64,000 nucleotides of DNA from Acidobacteriota bacterium (lineage in GTDB: Bacteria; Acidobacteriota; Terriglobia; Terriglobales; Acidobacteriaceae): the NCBI GenBank assembly GCA_023410055.1, contig JAEYQK010000118.1, forward strand, positions 21,708 to 85,707, written 5' to 3'. This document shows positions 25,349 through 34,556 of this stretch, piece by piece (the stretch's first letter is position 1; each line of letters starts with the position of its first letter). Below the pieces are notes generated by a model. The model worked only from the letters and a program-made list of their open reading frames with translations, had not been told where the DNA came from and searched no databases. Both the position numbers and the translations under genes were made by a program.

Positions 25349-26854
25349 TTACTTCCCAAACACCGCATCCTTGATCCGCGCCGCGACGTTTGTGTCGAAA
25401 CCTTCGGTGACCAGCATTGTGTTTCCGCGTGTCTCAATTGAAACGGGTCCCTGCTGCGTCTCCCAGGTATGCGGGCCCTTCAATCGCTCAGCAACTCCGG
25501 TCGCCACGGCCGCACCGATCTCCGGTACCGGCGTATCCACCGCGCCGACTTCCTTCACCGCCGTGTACCGCTTCGGCAAATACTTCGCATACAGTGCCGC
25601 AAACTGCTCGGCGGCATCTGCGTTCGCCCACTTCGACGCATACGCGAGCGCGATAGTTGAGGTCGGAACCTCAACACTACCTTTAAGGGTTTTCGAAACG
25701 CCAGGTTTCATGGCGGCGTAGTAGTATCCGCCTCGCCACTTCGGACTGAGTGCGTCAGCACTCTCCTGCCCGGAATACTGCTTTGCCAGCAACCACACAT
25801 CGAATTGCCCCATCACCGAGATGTCGTACTTATCGTATTCCTTGCCTGCTGCACCTTCGAAATCCGGCACAGGCATAGGAGGAATCTGCTCGTTATTCAA
25901 ATAGGTCTCCGGCTGCAGTATCTGCCGACTGTCGGCGGGCGGGTTCCGAAAAGCACCCGTAAACGCAGCCTCCGTACCCGCCTTTACCAGAACGTCAGCT
26001 TCAAATTTTCCGCCGCGTTGATAAGGGAACAGCAGTAACTGCTTCAGGAACATCGGAGCCTTCGTATAGAGCGGCGTCTCTCCCGTTGCGGCCATTCCCG
26101 CCATCACGGCATCGGCGATCTGTGGATTCGTCTTTACCGACTGACCATTCGGAGCCAGCATGTAATCGATCAGGGTGATCATCGCCTGGCCCTCGGAGAC
26201 AGCTTGGCGCGCGGCCAACCGCTCGTCTTCCATCAATTCGTCGACGGAAGCCTTCCCCTTCTGGCCCTTGCGCGATGCCATAGCTGCCTTAGTCCACTTT
26301 TCCAGATCGAAGTTCTGGTCCTGAAGTGCGTGCGTCAACTCGTGCGCCAGCACCGGCTTCTGAGACTCTGGTTCAACCCAGTCCAGCAGGAACACCGTCT
26401 TTTTTTTCGTATCGTAAAAACCGGCGACCTGTTCCTTCAGCAGATCCGCCAGGAAAGTCCTCAGATCGAACTGTTCAGGGATGAGCGCGAACTTTTTCAG
26501 GACAACTTCGGACCGCTGAAGGCGTTTGGAGTCCTCATCGTCTTTCATGCGGTCTTCAATGTACTTCTTCACTTCTTCGCGGCTTGTCAGCTTTCGCTTC
26601 ACAGGGTGCTTGATCGGCAGGCCAGTGTCCTTACTGACGAAGCGCAGTATCTCGTCCACTGACCGGAACAGCGCTTCGGCTTCTTCCTTCGTGATCTTCT
26701 GCTCTGTCTGAGCGGTGTCGCTTTCGGTCTCGACGGGCGTTTGGGGAACTGGTGGAGTTGGTTGTTGCTGCGCTACCGCACTCGTTACCACCAGCAGAGA
26801 CAGCGACAATAGCGAACTGAGTAATAAAACGACAATCCTCTCGCGCTTTCTCAT
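25349..26854 (-). CDS. Secreted protein with HExxH motif, putative zinc metalloprotease
   Basis: A 501-residue exported protein with a clear signal peptide (LLSSLLSLSLLVVTSAVAQ). Near residue 170 it carries LAHELTHALQDQNFDLEKW, a HExxH zinc motif. Downstream there is AARQAVSEGQAMITLIDYML, where a glutamate could be the third ligand. I do not recognise a named family. It stands alone, and the 288 bp upstream hold only a terminator of the next gene. Confidence 0.6.
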   Translation of the reverse strand: MRKRERIVVLLLSSLLSLSLLVVTSAVAQQQPTPPVPQTPVETESDTAQTEQKITKEEAEALFRSVDEILRFVSKDTGLPIKHPVKRKLTSREEVKKYIEDRMKDDEDSKRLQRSEVVLKKFALIPEQFDLRTFLADLLKEQVAGFYDTKKKTVFLLDWVEPESQKPVLAHELTHALQDQNFDLEKWTKAAMASRKGQKGKASVDELMEDERLAARQAVSEGQAMITLIDYMLAPNGQSVKTNPQIADAVMAGMAATGETPLYTKAPMFLKQLLLFPYQRGGKFEADVLVKAGTEAAFTGAFRNPPADSRQILQPETYLNNEQIPPMPVPDFEGAAGKEYDKYDISVMGQFDVWLLAKQYSGQESADALSPKWRGGYYYAAMKPGVSKTLKGSVEVPTSTIALAYASKWANADAAEQFAALYAKYLPKRYTAVKEVGAVDTPVPEIGAAVATGVAERLKGPHTWETQQGPVSIETRGNTMLVTEGFDTNVAARIKDAVFGK

Positions 26855-27066
26855 GCAGCTCCTAGCACAACTTTCAATTGTACTGCCGAGACCTAAAGTG
26901 GGACTCGAGTTCCTTCGATATGCATTTCGTATGAAACGTGGGCACGCGCGGACATTGCCAAAAGTAACCGTTGCATTTGAGTGTTGTTCGACTACTATGA
27001 CACTCCACGCTTGTCAGTAACGACGTTCAGCGACTCCCGGGATCGACTGTCCGGCATAGAGCCGCG

Positions 27067-27098
27067 AAAAAGGGGAGCACGCAACAATGCTCCCCTTT
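27067..27098 (-). terminator. Rho-independent terminator after the DegT aminotransferase gene
   Basis: A perfect 11-bp stem (AAAGGGGAGCA at 27069-27079 with TGCTCCCCTTT at 27088-27098) and 8-nt loop. The T-rich tail lies at the end read on the minus strand. It is 45 bp beyond the stop at 27143. The + side is also followed by TCTTCT, so it may act both ways. Confidence 0.85.
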
Positions 27099-27142
27099 CT
27101 TCTGTTCGGTGATTCAATGACCCGATGACTCTATATGCCCGA

Positions 27143-28372
27143 TCACCCCAGTATTTCCCCCAACGTTCTGACGACTCGATCAACATTTTCGTCCGTCATT
27201 CGGGCAAAGAACGGAAGAGAAACAATATGATCGAAAACCTGGTCCGCGACCGGGAACCGCCCCGGAGCATAGCCGAATTCGCGTTGATAGAAAGACATGT
27301 GGTGAAGAGGAATGAAGTGCACACTGGTGCCGATATTGCGGGCCTTGAGTTCCTCGATCAGCCCGTCCCTGTTGATGCGCCGTGACAAAACCTGCACCGG
27401 ATAAAGGTGCCAGGCAGAAGCGACATCGGCGCGTTCTGTCGGGTGCTTTAGCGGCAACGAAGAAAGCTTCTCCCGGTACTGACCGGCGATGGCGCTACGC
27501 CGCTCCATAAACCAGTCCGAGCGCCTGAGTTGATGGATGCCAAGAGCTGACGCCAGATCTGTCAGGTTGTACTTGAATCCTGCGTCAGTGATGTCATATC
27601 GCCAGCTTCCATCCTTGCTGTAGCGATTCCAAGCGTCGGCACTTATGCCATGGAGGCAGAGCACCTTTGCCCTCTTCGCTATGGCGGGATCGTCGGTCGT
27701 CAGCATTCCGCCTTCGGCGGTCGTTATGTTCTTCGTCGCGTAGAAGCTGAAGCACGCGATGTCGCCGAGCGTGCCGACGTTGCGGCCCATATACCGCGCT
27801 CCCAGAGCATGGGCGGCATCCTCGATGACCTTGAGTCCAAACTCACTCGCCAGGCGAGATATCTCCTCCATATCGCACGGATGCCCGCCGTAATGCACGA
27901 CAATCACGGCTCGAACTCTCTTGCCGGTCTGTTTGTCGCGCAGGATCTTCTCGCTCTGGTCCCAGCGGCAGGACTCAGTCAGATACTTCCGCAATTTTGT
28001 GGGATCCAGATTGTAGGTATCCGGCTCGATGTCTAGCAGCACTGGGTAGGCCCGCTGATGGACAATCGTGTTCGCGGTCGCGGCAAACGTGAGGCAGGTC
28101 GTAATAACCGCATCGCCTTCACCAATGTTCATCGCCGCCAGCGCCAGATGCAGCGCCGCCGTACAGGAATTGACCGCCAGGGCCTCCCGACATCCGATGT
28201 ACTTCGCGAACTCCGCCTCAAACTGCTTGGTTCTCGGCCCAGTCGTAATCCAGTCTGATTCGAGGGCGGCGAGCACCTCTTTCTTTTCTTCGTCCCCAAA
28301 CCAGGGAGCTGAAAATGGAAGATACGGTTCCGCTTCCGGCTTGTCTCTTCTGATGGCGGTGATAGTAGCCAT
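27143..28372 (-). CDS. DegT/DnrJ/EryC1/StrS aminotransferase
   Basis: A 409-residue PLP-dependent sugar aminotransferase. YLPFSAPWFGDEEKKEV begins the fold; VIEDAAHALGARYMGR and the PLP lysine in FSFYATKNITTAEGG are clear. Closest functional types are ArnB/PseC-like enzymes that aminate nucleotide-4-keto-sugars. No other sugar biosynthesis gene adjoins it, so the product is undefined. A strong terminator follows. Confidence 0.9.
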   Translation of the reverse strand: MATITAIRRDKPEAEPYLPFSAPWFGDEEKKEVLAALESDWITTGPRTKQFEAEFAKYIGCREALAVNSCTAALHLALAAMNIGEGDAVITTCLTFAATANTIVHQRAYPVLLDIEPDTYNLDPTKLRKYLTESCRWDQSEKILRDKQTGKRVRAVIVVHYGGHPCDMEEISRLASEFGLKVIEDAAHALGARYMGRNVGTLGDIACFSFYATKNITTAEGGMLTTDDPAIAKRAKVLCLHGISADAWNRYSKDGSWRYDITDAGFKYNLTDLASALGIHQLRRSDWFMERRSAIAGQYREKLSSLPLKHPTERADVASAWHLYPVQVLSRRINRDGLIEELKARNIGTSVHFIPLHHMSFYQREFGYAPGRFPVADQVFDHIVSLPFFARMTDENVDRVVRTLGEILG

Positions 28373-28594
28373 TCTGCTGTTCCCTTCTGGCCCATGGGCG
28401 GGCTTGTCTACACAGCGGTGTTCAGCAACCGCGTTGCCGCGCGCTCGTCAGGCCTACGCTGCTGATAGTGGCTCGGAGCATTTGCTCGCGCATGATGGCT
28501 GCGCAAAACATTGCGCACTAGAGTGAATCATCCTGCCTTATTGGCAGAGCTGCGGCTTAGCTTTACGATGACGACTAGATTGGCTGCGGATGTA

Positions 28595-29650
28595 CTACGA
28601 CCTTCTAGATGTCTGGCTGGCAATCCACTCGCCGCATTCTCGCGTACCCAAGGTTCCGCCAAGGTCTCGGGTCAGCTCATTCTGGCGCACCGCGTCCAGC
28701 ACCGCCGCTTCGATTCGCCCTGACTCGATGCTGCAGCCCAGATGCTCCAGCATCATCGCCGCCGTCAGAATGGCTCCGATCGGATTCGCCTGGTCCCTAC
28801 CCGCAATGGGCGGGGCTGAACCGTGGACTGGCTCGAACATCGAGGTACGTTCCGGGTGTATGTTCCCGCTGGCAGCCATTCCAAGCCCGCCTTGCAGCGC
28901 GGCGGCGAGGTCAGTGATGATGTCACCGAACATGTTGTTCGTCACGATCACCTCGAATTGACGCGGATCTTTGACCATCTGCAAGCAGAGCGCGTCCACG
29001 TACATGTGCTGCTTTTCGATGTCGCCGTACTCCTCACCGACTTCCTTGAACACTCGCTGCCACAAACCGTGAGCGTAGGTCATGACATTCGCTTTGTCGG
29101 TCATGAGCACACGCTTTCGACTATGCTTCCGCGCGTATTCGAAGGCGTATCGAATCACGCGTTCCACTCCCTTGCGCGTATTAACGTCTTCCTGAACTGC
29201 GATCTCCTCCGGCGTACCCTGCTTGAACACGCCGCCAACGTCGCAATAAAGTCCCTCGGTATTCTCGCGAATGATGGTGAAATCGATATCGTCCGGCTTT
29301 ACGCCTTTGAGTGGACACAGCGCCTCGTCCAGCAGTTTCACCGGACGCACGTTGGCATATAGGTCCATCTTGAACCTCATGCCGAGCAATATCTCTTTTG
29401 CGTGAATGTTCGTAGGAACTCGCGGATCGCCCAGTGCTCCCACAAGAATCGCGTCGAAGTCCCGCGCCAGCATGGCGAACGCATCCGGCGGCACCGTGAT
29501 TCCGTCTCGCAAAAAGCGATCGGCGCCCCAGTCGAACTCGGTTAAATCCACTGGAGCGCCGGTTGCCCTCACCGCAGCTACTGCCTGCGGGGTAACCTCT
29601 TTGCCGATGCCATCCCCGGGGATGACAGCTATCCGTTTTCGTTCACTCAC
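28595..29650 (-). CDS. Isocitrate/isopropylmalate dehydrogenase family protein
   Basis: A 351-residue decarboxylating dehydrogenase. IAVIPGDGIGKEVTPQ, FTIIRENTEGLYCDVGG, LMTDKANVMTYAHGLW and FEPVHGSAPPIAGRDQANP are family motifs with the catalytic Tyr and Lys. It could be 3-isopropylmalate dehydrogenase (LeuB), or a tartrate or homoisocitrate type; no leu genes are adjacent. GTG start overlaps the stop of the upstream gene (GTGA). Confidence 0.85.
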   Translation of the reverse strand: MSERKRIAVIPGDGIGKEVTPQAVAAVRATGAPVDLTEFDWGADRFLRDGITVPPDAFAMLARDFDAILVGALGDPRVPTNIHAKEILLGMRFKMDLYANVRPVKLLDEALCPLKGVKPDDIDFTIIRENTEGLYCDVGGVFKQGTPEEIAVQEDVNTRKGVERVIRYAFEYARKHSRKRVLMTDKANVMTYAHGLWQRVFKEVGEEYGDIEKQHMYVDALCLQMVKDPRQFEVIVTNNMFGDIITDLAAALQGGLGMAASGNIHPERTSMFEPVHGSAPPIAGRDQANPIGAILTAAMMLEHLGCSIESGRIEAAVLDAVRQNELTRDLGGTLGTRECGEWIASQTSRRS

Positions 29651-30171
29651 TTTTTGCGCACGAACTCCATGGCTTCGACCTTGTCCTTACCCTTCTCTCG
29701 CCAGGTCCATTCCTCGGTGTGATGATCGGCGTCTTTGAAGCGTATTGTGAGTCCACGCATGTGCCCCGCATCCGGACTTGCCAGATTCGTAATGTCCTTG
29801 AACTCGAATCTGAGTGCATTCGGGTCTTTGGATTCCGCCAGCACGAATCGGGGCTGGTTCTTCGCGGCACAGTAATGAGTCACGATTACCGAGGAGTCGC
29901 CGTCCGGATTGAACATTGTGACCATGTTCTCCGGGCTACCCTCGTCCATCGTGAGCATCACGGCAGACCCCGCCGACATGATTCGAAAAGTTCCTTGAGC
30001 GGTCTTCCCGTCAGGCGTCTTCGTTTCCCATGTTCCGGCCAGGCCCTTTACGCGCTCAAACGCCACATTTTCTGGAACCGCAGTTCCGGCCCGCACATTG
30101 TCACTCGTAAATACGCCTAGGCTCAGGACTGACAGCACCCATACCAACACGAAAGTGCCCGTAATCTGCAT
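29647..30171 (-). CDS. Secreted hypothetical protein
   Basis: A 174-residue exported protein. ATG 30171 gives a signal peptide (FVLVWVLSVLSLGVFTSDNVRAG) and follows GGGGGTGG. The mature part has KGLAGTWETKTPDGKTAQGT and FKDADHHTEEWTWREKGK, recalling small lipocalin-like beta-barrel proteins common in Acidobacteriota. Function unknown. It is coupled to the dehydrogenase gene by a 4-bp overlap. Confidence 0.65.
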   Translation of the reverse strand: MQITGTFVLVWVLSVLSLGVFTSDNVRAGTAVPENVAFERVKGLAGTWETKTPDGKTAQGTFRIMSAGSAVMLTMDEGSPENMVTMFNPDGDSSVIVTHYCAAKNQPRFVLAESKDPNALRFEFKDITNLASPDAGHMRGLTIRFKDADHHTEEWTWREKGKDKVEAMEFVRKK

Positions 30172-30320
30172 ACGACCACCCCCACAGCCCACAACTGCGT
30201 GCGTTGGATGCAGGTACTCGCATATGGGCTGCACACATTCCGTTGCATCGGGCCCTTGGCGTTGTTTGTCGAGTTCCATACTGGAATTGCGTCCTCGCAA
30301 CCTCCCTCATCATCCTTCGC

Positions 30321-30326
30321 TATAAT
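30321..30326 (+). promoter_or_regulatory. TATAAT -10 box upstream of the YgfZ gene
   Basis: A consensus -10 hexamer ends 12 nt before the ATG at 30339. No good -35 is seen 17 nt upstream. Transcription would start about 6 nt before the ATG, leaving no room for a ribosome site. Confidence 0.45.
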
Positions 30327-30338
30327 CGATTGTTTGAT

Positions 30339-31406
30339 ATGAGCAAGACCGCACTCACTGACAAGTTCTCGGCCATGGGAGCCCGCATGGGCGAATACTG
30401 CGGCACTGAAACCGCGTTGTCATTTGGGAATACCCACGGTGAATTCCAAGCTCTACGTTCCGGTTGCGGGGTCTACGATCTTGGGTGGCGTTCCAAGATC
30501 ATCGTCAGCGGCAAGGACCGCGTGCGCTGGCTGAACGGCATGGTTACCAACAACATCCGTGATCTCCAACTGGGCGACGGCAATTACAGCTTTCTGCTAA
30601 CGCCCCAGGGGCACGTCCAGGGAGACCTCTATACATACAACCGCGGCGAGTACCTGCTGCTTGGCAGCGAACGATTTCAGACGGCCAGCATCCTCGAACG
30701 CCTGAAGAAGTACATCATCATGGACAAGGTCGAACTCGAGGACATCAGCGATCGTCTCACCGGTATCGCCATCCAGGGCCCTAGAAGCCGCGAAGTGATG
30801 GCGGCCTCCGGAATCAACGCTCCCGAAGTTGCACCCATGCAGGTCATGGATCTCGTATGGAACGGCATTGGACTTAGCGTTACCCGAATGGCTAGCGAGC
30901 CGTTCCTGACCTTCGAATTGTGGATGTCCGCCGAGAATGCGCCCGCCGTGTGGGACGCACTGGGGTCCGCCGGAGGCGCCCCAGTAGGCATGGATGCCGT
31001 TGAGTTATTCCGAGTCGCTGCCGGAATCCCGCGCTATGGCCTCGATATCCGAGAGCGCGACCTGCCGCAGGAAACCGGCCAGCAGCAAGCCCTCAACTTC
31101 AACAAAGGCTGTTACATTGGACAAGAGATCGTCGAGCGCATCCGTGCGCGCGGTGGGGTTCATCGCACCCTGGCCGGGTTTGTGCTGGATGACAGTAAGG
31201 CTCGGAGTCCCGGGGCGAAGGTTTCGTCCAACGGCAAGGAGATTGGCGAGATCACTAGTTCTCTCGCTGTGCCGTCGGCTTCAGGCGAAAGAGTTCTGGC
31301 GCTCGGCATCATCCGGCGCGAAGCATCCAAACCAGGAACGCAGGTTCAGATCGGCGAGGCCACAGCAACGGTCGTTGAGACGCCGTTCGCCGAAGCATTT
31401 TGCTGA
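30339..31406 (+). CDS. ygfZ: Folate-binding YgfZ/GcvT-like protein
   Basis: A 355-residue protein of the aminomethyltransferase fold. KGCYIGQEIVERIRARGGVHR (written here in part as KGCYIGQE) is the YgfZ signature with its conserved cysteine, near residue 256. YgfZ/IBA57 proteins help Fe-S enzyme maintenance with tetrahydrofolate. A true GcvT would lack this cysteine motif. The frame is open upstream, but ATG 30339 gives MSKTALTDKFSAMGARMGEY, the expected start. Confidence 0.88.
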   Translation: MSKTALTDKFSAMGARMGEYCGTETALSFGNTHGEFQALRSGCGVYDLGWRSKIIVSGKDRVRWLNGMVTNNIRDLQLGDGNYSFLLTPQGHVQGDLYTYNRGEYLLLGSERFQTASILERLKKYIIMDKVELEDISDRLTGIAIQGPRSREVMAASGINAPEVAPMQVMDLVWNGIGLSVTRMASEPFLTFELWMSAENAPAVWDALGSAGGAPVGMDAVELFRVAAGIPRYGLDIRERDLPQETGQQQALNFNKGCYIGQEIVERIRARGGVHRTLAGFVLDDSKARSPGAKVSSNGKEIGEITSSLAVPSASGERVLALGIIRREASKPGTQVQIGEATATVVETPFAEAFC

Positions 31407-31434
31407 GAACATTACGGAGAGACGCGAACAAGAC

Positions 31435-32046
31435 ATGGCAAAAGAACCAGAGTTCAAAGTTACCGACCGGCGCCTGTTCACCGACGAGGGCGAACTGCGC
31501 CCAGACGCTGCCACCCAGGAAGACGCAAAACCTGCAGAACCGCCGAAAGCTGCCCAGGCTGAGCCCAGCACGGCAAAAGAGGCTCCTAAACAGCAGCAGG
31601 CTGCTTCCGGCGAACAGCGCACGCCGGAGCCCCCATCGCGTGAAGAGCAGGACCGCAGCCGCGGCGAATTCCGCGACTCCGCGGCCAAGATGGAATCCGA
31701 ACTGCGCAAAGGCTATGGTGCTGATGCTATACCCGAGTTCGAAGCCAGCTTTGATCGCCTGCTAGAACCCTTCTACCTCACCGCCCTGATGCAGCTCGGC
31801 ATGATGCCCACGGAACGCGGTGCTCAGCCCCAGGTAGACATCATCGGAGCCCGCCACACGATCGACACGCTGGCGCTGCTTCAGGAAAAGACGAAGGGCA
31901 ATCTGAGCAAGGAAGAGGAGAACGTCCTCGAGACGGTCATCTATCAGCTCCGCATGAGGTACATCGAGCTGACAAATGCCATCGCGCGCTCCGTCCAAGC
32001 CCCCGGTCCCGGCGCTCCGGGACAGCCCGGTCCGATAATCAAGTAG
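31435..32046 (+). CDS. DUF1844 domain protein
   Basis: A 203-residue soluble protein. Residues ~20-75 are a low-complexity Ala/Pro/Gln/Glu linker. The C-terminal part (FYLTALMQLGMMPTERG, ARHTIDTLALLQEKTKGNL, LETVIYQLRMRYIEL) is the DUF1844 helical domain of unknown role. ATG 31435 was chosen because the frame upstream of it runs inside ygfZ. It lies 28 bp after ygfZ and 2 bp before the next gene, in an operon. Confidence 0.8.
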   Translation: MAKEPEFKVTDRRLFTDEGELRPDAATQEDAKPAEPPKAAQAEPSTAKEAPKQQQAASGEQRTPEPPSREEQDRSRGEFRDSAAKMESELRKGYGADAIPEFEASFDRLLEPFYLTALMQLGMMPTERGAQPQVDIIGARHTIDTLALLQEKTKGNLSKEEENVLETVIYQLRMRYIELTNAIARSVQAPGPGAPGQPGPIIK

Positions 32047-32048
32047 CG

Positions 32049-32822
32049 ATGAAGGCGACGCTAACCGTACTCGGCAGCGGCACGTCCATGGGCGTGCCCA
32101 CGATCGGCTGTGATTGTCGTGTGTGTCACTCGACTGACCCGCACGACAAGCGCACTCGCCCGTCCATTCTGCTTGAGTACAACGATCGCGTCGTCATCAT
32201 CGACACCACCCCCGACTTCCGCGAACAGGCAATCCGAAACGACATTACGCGCCTGGATGCTGTCATTTATACCCACGCGCACGCCGACCACATTCTTGGA
32301 CTCGATGACCTGCGCCCGCTGACGTTCCATCGTCCCGAGGGACGCATTCCTCTACACGCGCAAGAACGCACGGCCAAGCACATTCGCACGGTCTTCCAGT
32401 ACATCTTCGATTCCGATTACAAGTACGGTGGTCTGGCGCAGGTCGAAATGAAGAACATCATTGGTCCCTTCGAGCTGTTTGGCGTCACATTCACGCCAGT
32501 GACCGTGCTGCACGGCGACGCCGAGATCTACGGCTTTCGTTTCGGATCTGCCGCCTATCTTACCGACTTCAGCGCAATCCCCGAAGAATCGTTCGCGCAA
32601 CTTGAGAACCTCGACGTCCTTTTCCTGGATGCCCTGCGCCACAAGCCTCATCCGACGCATTCTACGGTCGAACACTCGCTGGCGATCTCAGAACGGCTGA
32701 GACCTTGCCGCACCTACTTCACGCATATCTGCCACGACCTGGCCCACGAAGAGACGAACGCCTCGTTGCCGGCAAACGTACGTCTTGCCTACGACGGCAT
32801 GAAACTGGAGTTTCAAATCTAG
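32049..32822 (+). CDS. MBL-fold metallo-hydrolase (PhnP-like)
   Basis: A 257-residue metallo-beta-lactamase-fold hydrolase. The metal motif is THAHADHILGLDDL, with further ligands in TVLHGD, TDFSAIP and THICHDLAHEE. N-terminal GSGTSMGVPTIGCDCRVC contains a cysteine cluster like the structural zinc site of PhnP. PhnP cleaves cyclic phosphodiesters; the substrate here is unknown. Begins 2 bp after DUF1844. Confidence 0.88.
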   Translation: MKATLTVLGSGTSMGVPTIGCDCRVCHSTDPHDKRTRPSILLEYNDRVVIIDTTPDFREQAIRNDITRLDAVIYTHAHADHILGLDDLRPLTFHRPEGRIPLHAQERTAKHIRTVFQYIFDSDYKYGGLAQVEMKNIIGPFELFGVTFTPVTVLHGDAEIYGFRFGSAAYLTDFSAIPEESFAQLENLDVLFLDALRHKPHPTHSTVEHSLAISERLRPCRTYFTHICHDLAHEETNASLPANVRLAYDGMKLEFQI

Positions 32823-32828
32823 GAAAGA

Positions 32829-33794
32829 ATGCAGATATACCGCAATCTCGAACAGCTTCCCTCGGACCTCGGCATTACTGTCCTCAGCGTCGGCAACTTC
32901 GACGGCGTGCACCGCGCTCACCAGAATGTTCTGCGCCATAACGTTACCCGTGCCCGCGAACTCGGTGCTACATCTATGGTCGTCACCTTTGACCCGCATC
33001 CCGTCCGCATTCTGCGCCCCGACGTTCCCAAGAGACTGCTGACACCGCTGCCAATGAAGCTACGCGCGCTGGAGCGCTGCGGGATTGACGCCGTCCTCGT
33101 GCTCCCCTTCACTCGCGACCTCTCCATGACCACGCCTCGCGACTTTGCAGCGAACATGTTGCTGGGTCGTTTGCACGTCAAAGAGATCCACGAAGGATCC
33201 AATTTCCACTTCGGCCATCACGCCGAGGGCACCGTCGAAAAACTGGCGGAATTCGGCCGCGAACTCGGCTTCCACGTTGAGATCTATCCGCAGATGCACG
33301 CCTTTGGTGAACGTGTTTCCAGCAGCCGCATACGTCAGCTGATTGCCGAAGGACAAATAGTCCGTTCTCGCCAGTTGCTAGGGCGACCGTTCAGCATTCT
33401 CGGCACCGCCGGGCGTGGTCGCGGCATTGGGCACCGCTACACCGTCCCAACCATCAATCTATCGAAATACGACGAACTTGTTCCTGCCGATGGCGTTTAC
33501 ATCACCTGGACTCGCGTAGGTCATGAGTGCTTCAACTCAGTTACAAACGTTGGCAATCGCCCGACCTTTGGGCCCGATTCCTTCGCCATCGAGACCCATC
33601 TGCTTAACTTCCACCCGATCGATCTGGAGCCCGACACCGAAGTCGAAATCTGCTTTCTCCAGCGTGTTCGCCCCGAGATTAAGTTCCCTACGGTCGAAGC
33701 TCTTCGCGAACAGATCGCCAAGGACGTTCACCGTGCCCGTCGCTATTTCCATCATCTTGATCGCACACGTGGTCAAGAACTGACGCTGCTTTAG
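32829..33794 (+). CDS. ribF: Bifunctional riboflavin kinase/FAD synthetase
   Basis: A 321-residue enzyme making FMN and FAD. The adenylyltransferase half has SVGNFDGVHRAHQ and TFDPHPVRIL; SSSRIRQLIAEG ends it. The kinase half has GRGRGIGHRYTVPTINL and TNVGNRPTFG. AGGAAAG precedes the ATG. The upstream gene ends 6 bp before, so it shares the operon. Confidence 0.95.
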   Translation: MQIYRNLEQLPSDLGITVLSVGNFDGVHRAHQNVLRHNVTRARELGATSMVVTFDPHPVRILRPDVPKRLLTPLPMKLRALERCGIDAVLVLPFTRDLSMTTPRDFAANMLLGRLHVKEIHEGSNFHFGHHAEGTVEKLAEFGRELGFHVEIYPQMHAFGERVSSSRIRQLIAEGQIVRSRQLLGRPFSILGTAGRGRGIGHRYTVPTINLSKYDELVPADGVYITWTRVGHECFNSVTNVGNRPTFGPDSFAIETHLLNFHPIDLEPDTEVEICFLQRVRPEIKFPTVEALREQIAKDVHRARRYFHHLDRTRGQELTLL

Positions 33795-33838
33795 TCCCTA
33801 AGTACTTCCGTCAGTTGTCATCCATTCGGCACTGGCGT

Positions 33839-34177
33839 ATGATGCCGCCTGAAATATCCCATCACCAAATGACTACGCGCAAAGACCAACGGACCGAAGT
33901 ATCCCTACTTGTACGAATTTGGGGGATGGACTTTGACGGGAATCTGTTCCAGCAAGATGCTCGCACGTTGAACATCACCCCCGCCGGCGCGATGATCGAA
34001 GGGATCACATTCAAATTACATCGCGGGGCAATCATTGGTATTCAGTGTGGCGTCGCTAGTGCTCGCTTTCGGGTCGTTTGGGTAGGTGAGAAGAAAAAGC
34101 CAGGTCAGATCGGAGTGGAACTCATCGAACCAGGGAAGTACATCTGGGGCACTCCACTGACTCGCACACTCCACTGA
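33839..34177 (+). CDS. PilZ-domain protein
   Basis: A 112-residue protein that is essentially one PilZ domain. An RxxxR-type motif is in RKDQRTEVSLLVRIW and the second motif is in LNITPAGAMIEG, a variant of DxSxxG. Such domains often bind cyclic di-GMP; the variant makes binding unsure. Start could be ATG 33839, 33842 or 33869. Convergent with dsrE, ending 4 bp from it. Confidence 0.75.
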   Translation: MMPPEISHHQMTTRKDQRTEVSLLVRIWGMDFDGNLFQQDARTLNITPAGAMIEGITFKLHRGAIIGIQCGVASARFRVVWVGEKKKPGQIGVELIEPGKYIWGTPLTRTLH

Positions 34178-34181
34178 TAAG

Positions 34182-34556
34182 TTAGAACGTCAGCACCTTG
34201 TCAGCGTCTTCCGTCCACTGCGTCAGGGTATCCATCGTGCTCCTTTTCACTTCGTCGATGAGAAACGTGTCCCCGACACCCCGAGCTTCCATGCAAGTGC
34301 CGCACGCATGCACCTCGCCGCCGTGAGACACGATCTGCCTAAGGAGTTCCTGCGGGTTGTAGTCTGCGTGGGCTGGCTGCAATCCCTTGAGTCCGCAGAT
34401 CACACCATCGCCCAGCAGGAAGACGCGCAGCCCCGCGCCGGCTTTCCTGCTCACGGAAACCGCCAACCTCAGTCCGTTGTACGTTCGCTGACTCCCATGT
34501 GGCGAATCATTGAAGATGAAAAGATATCTGTGCACGTCCTCCGTTCTATCTGTCAT
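34182..34556 (-). CDS. DsrE-family sulfur-relay-like protein
   Basis: A 124-residue protein of the DsrE/DsrF-like fold. It opens with RYLFIFNDSPHGSQRTYNGL and has AGLRVFLLGDGVICGLKG, then EVHACGTCMEARG, where cysteines could carry sulfur. ATG 34556 overlaps the stop of the transporter gene by 4 bp. It is last in a minus-strand cluster with the EamA transporter, a selenocysteine glutaredoxin and OsmC, which suggests a thiol or persulfide role (inference). Confidence 0.85.
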   Translation of the reverse strand: MTDRTEDVHRYLFIFNDSPHGSQRTYNGLRLAVSVSRKAGAGLRVFLLGDGVICGLKGLQPAHADYNPQELLRQIVSHGGEVHACGTCMEARGVGDTFLIDEVKRSTMDTLTQWTEDADKVLTF

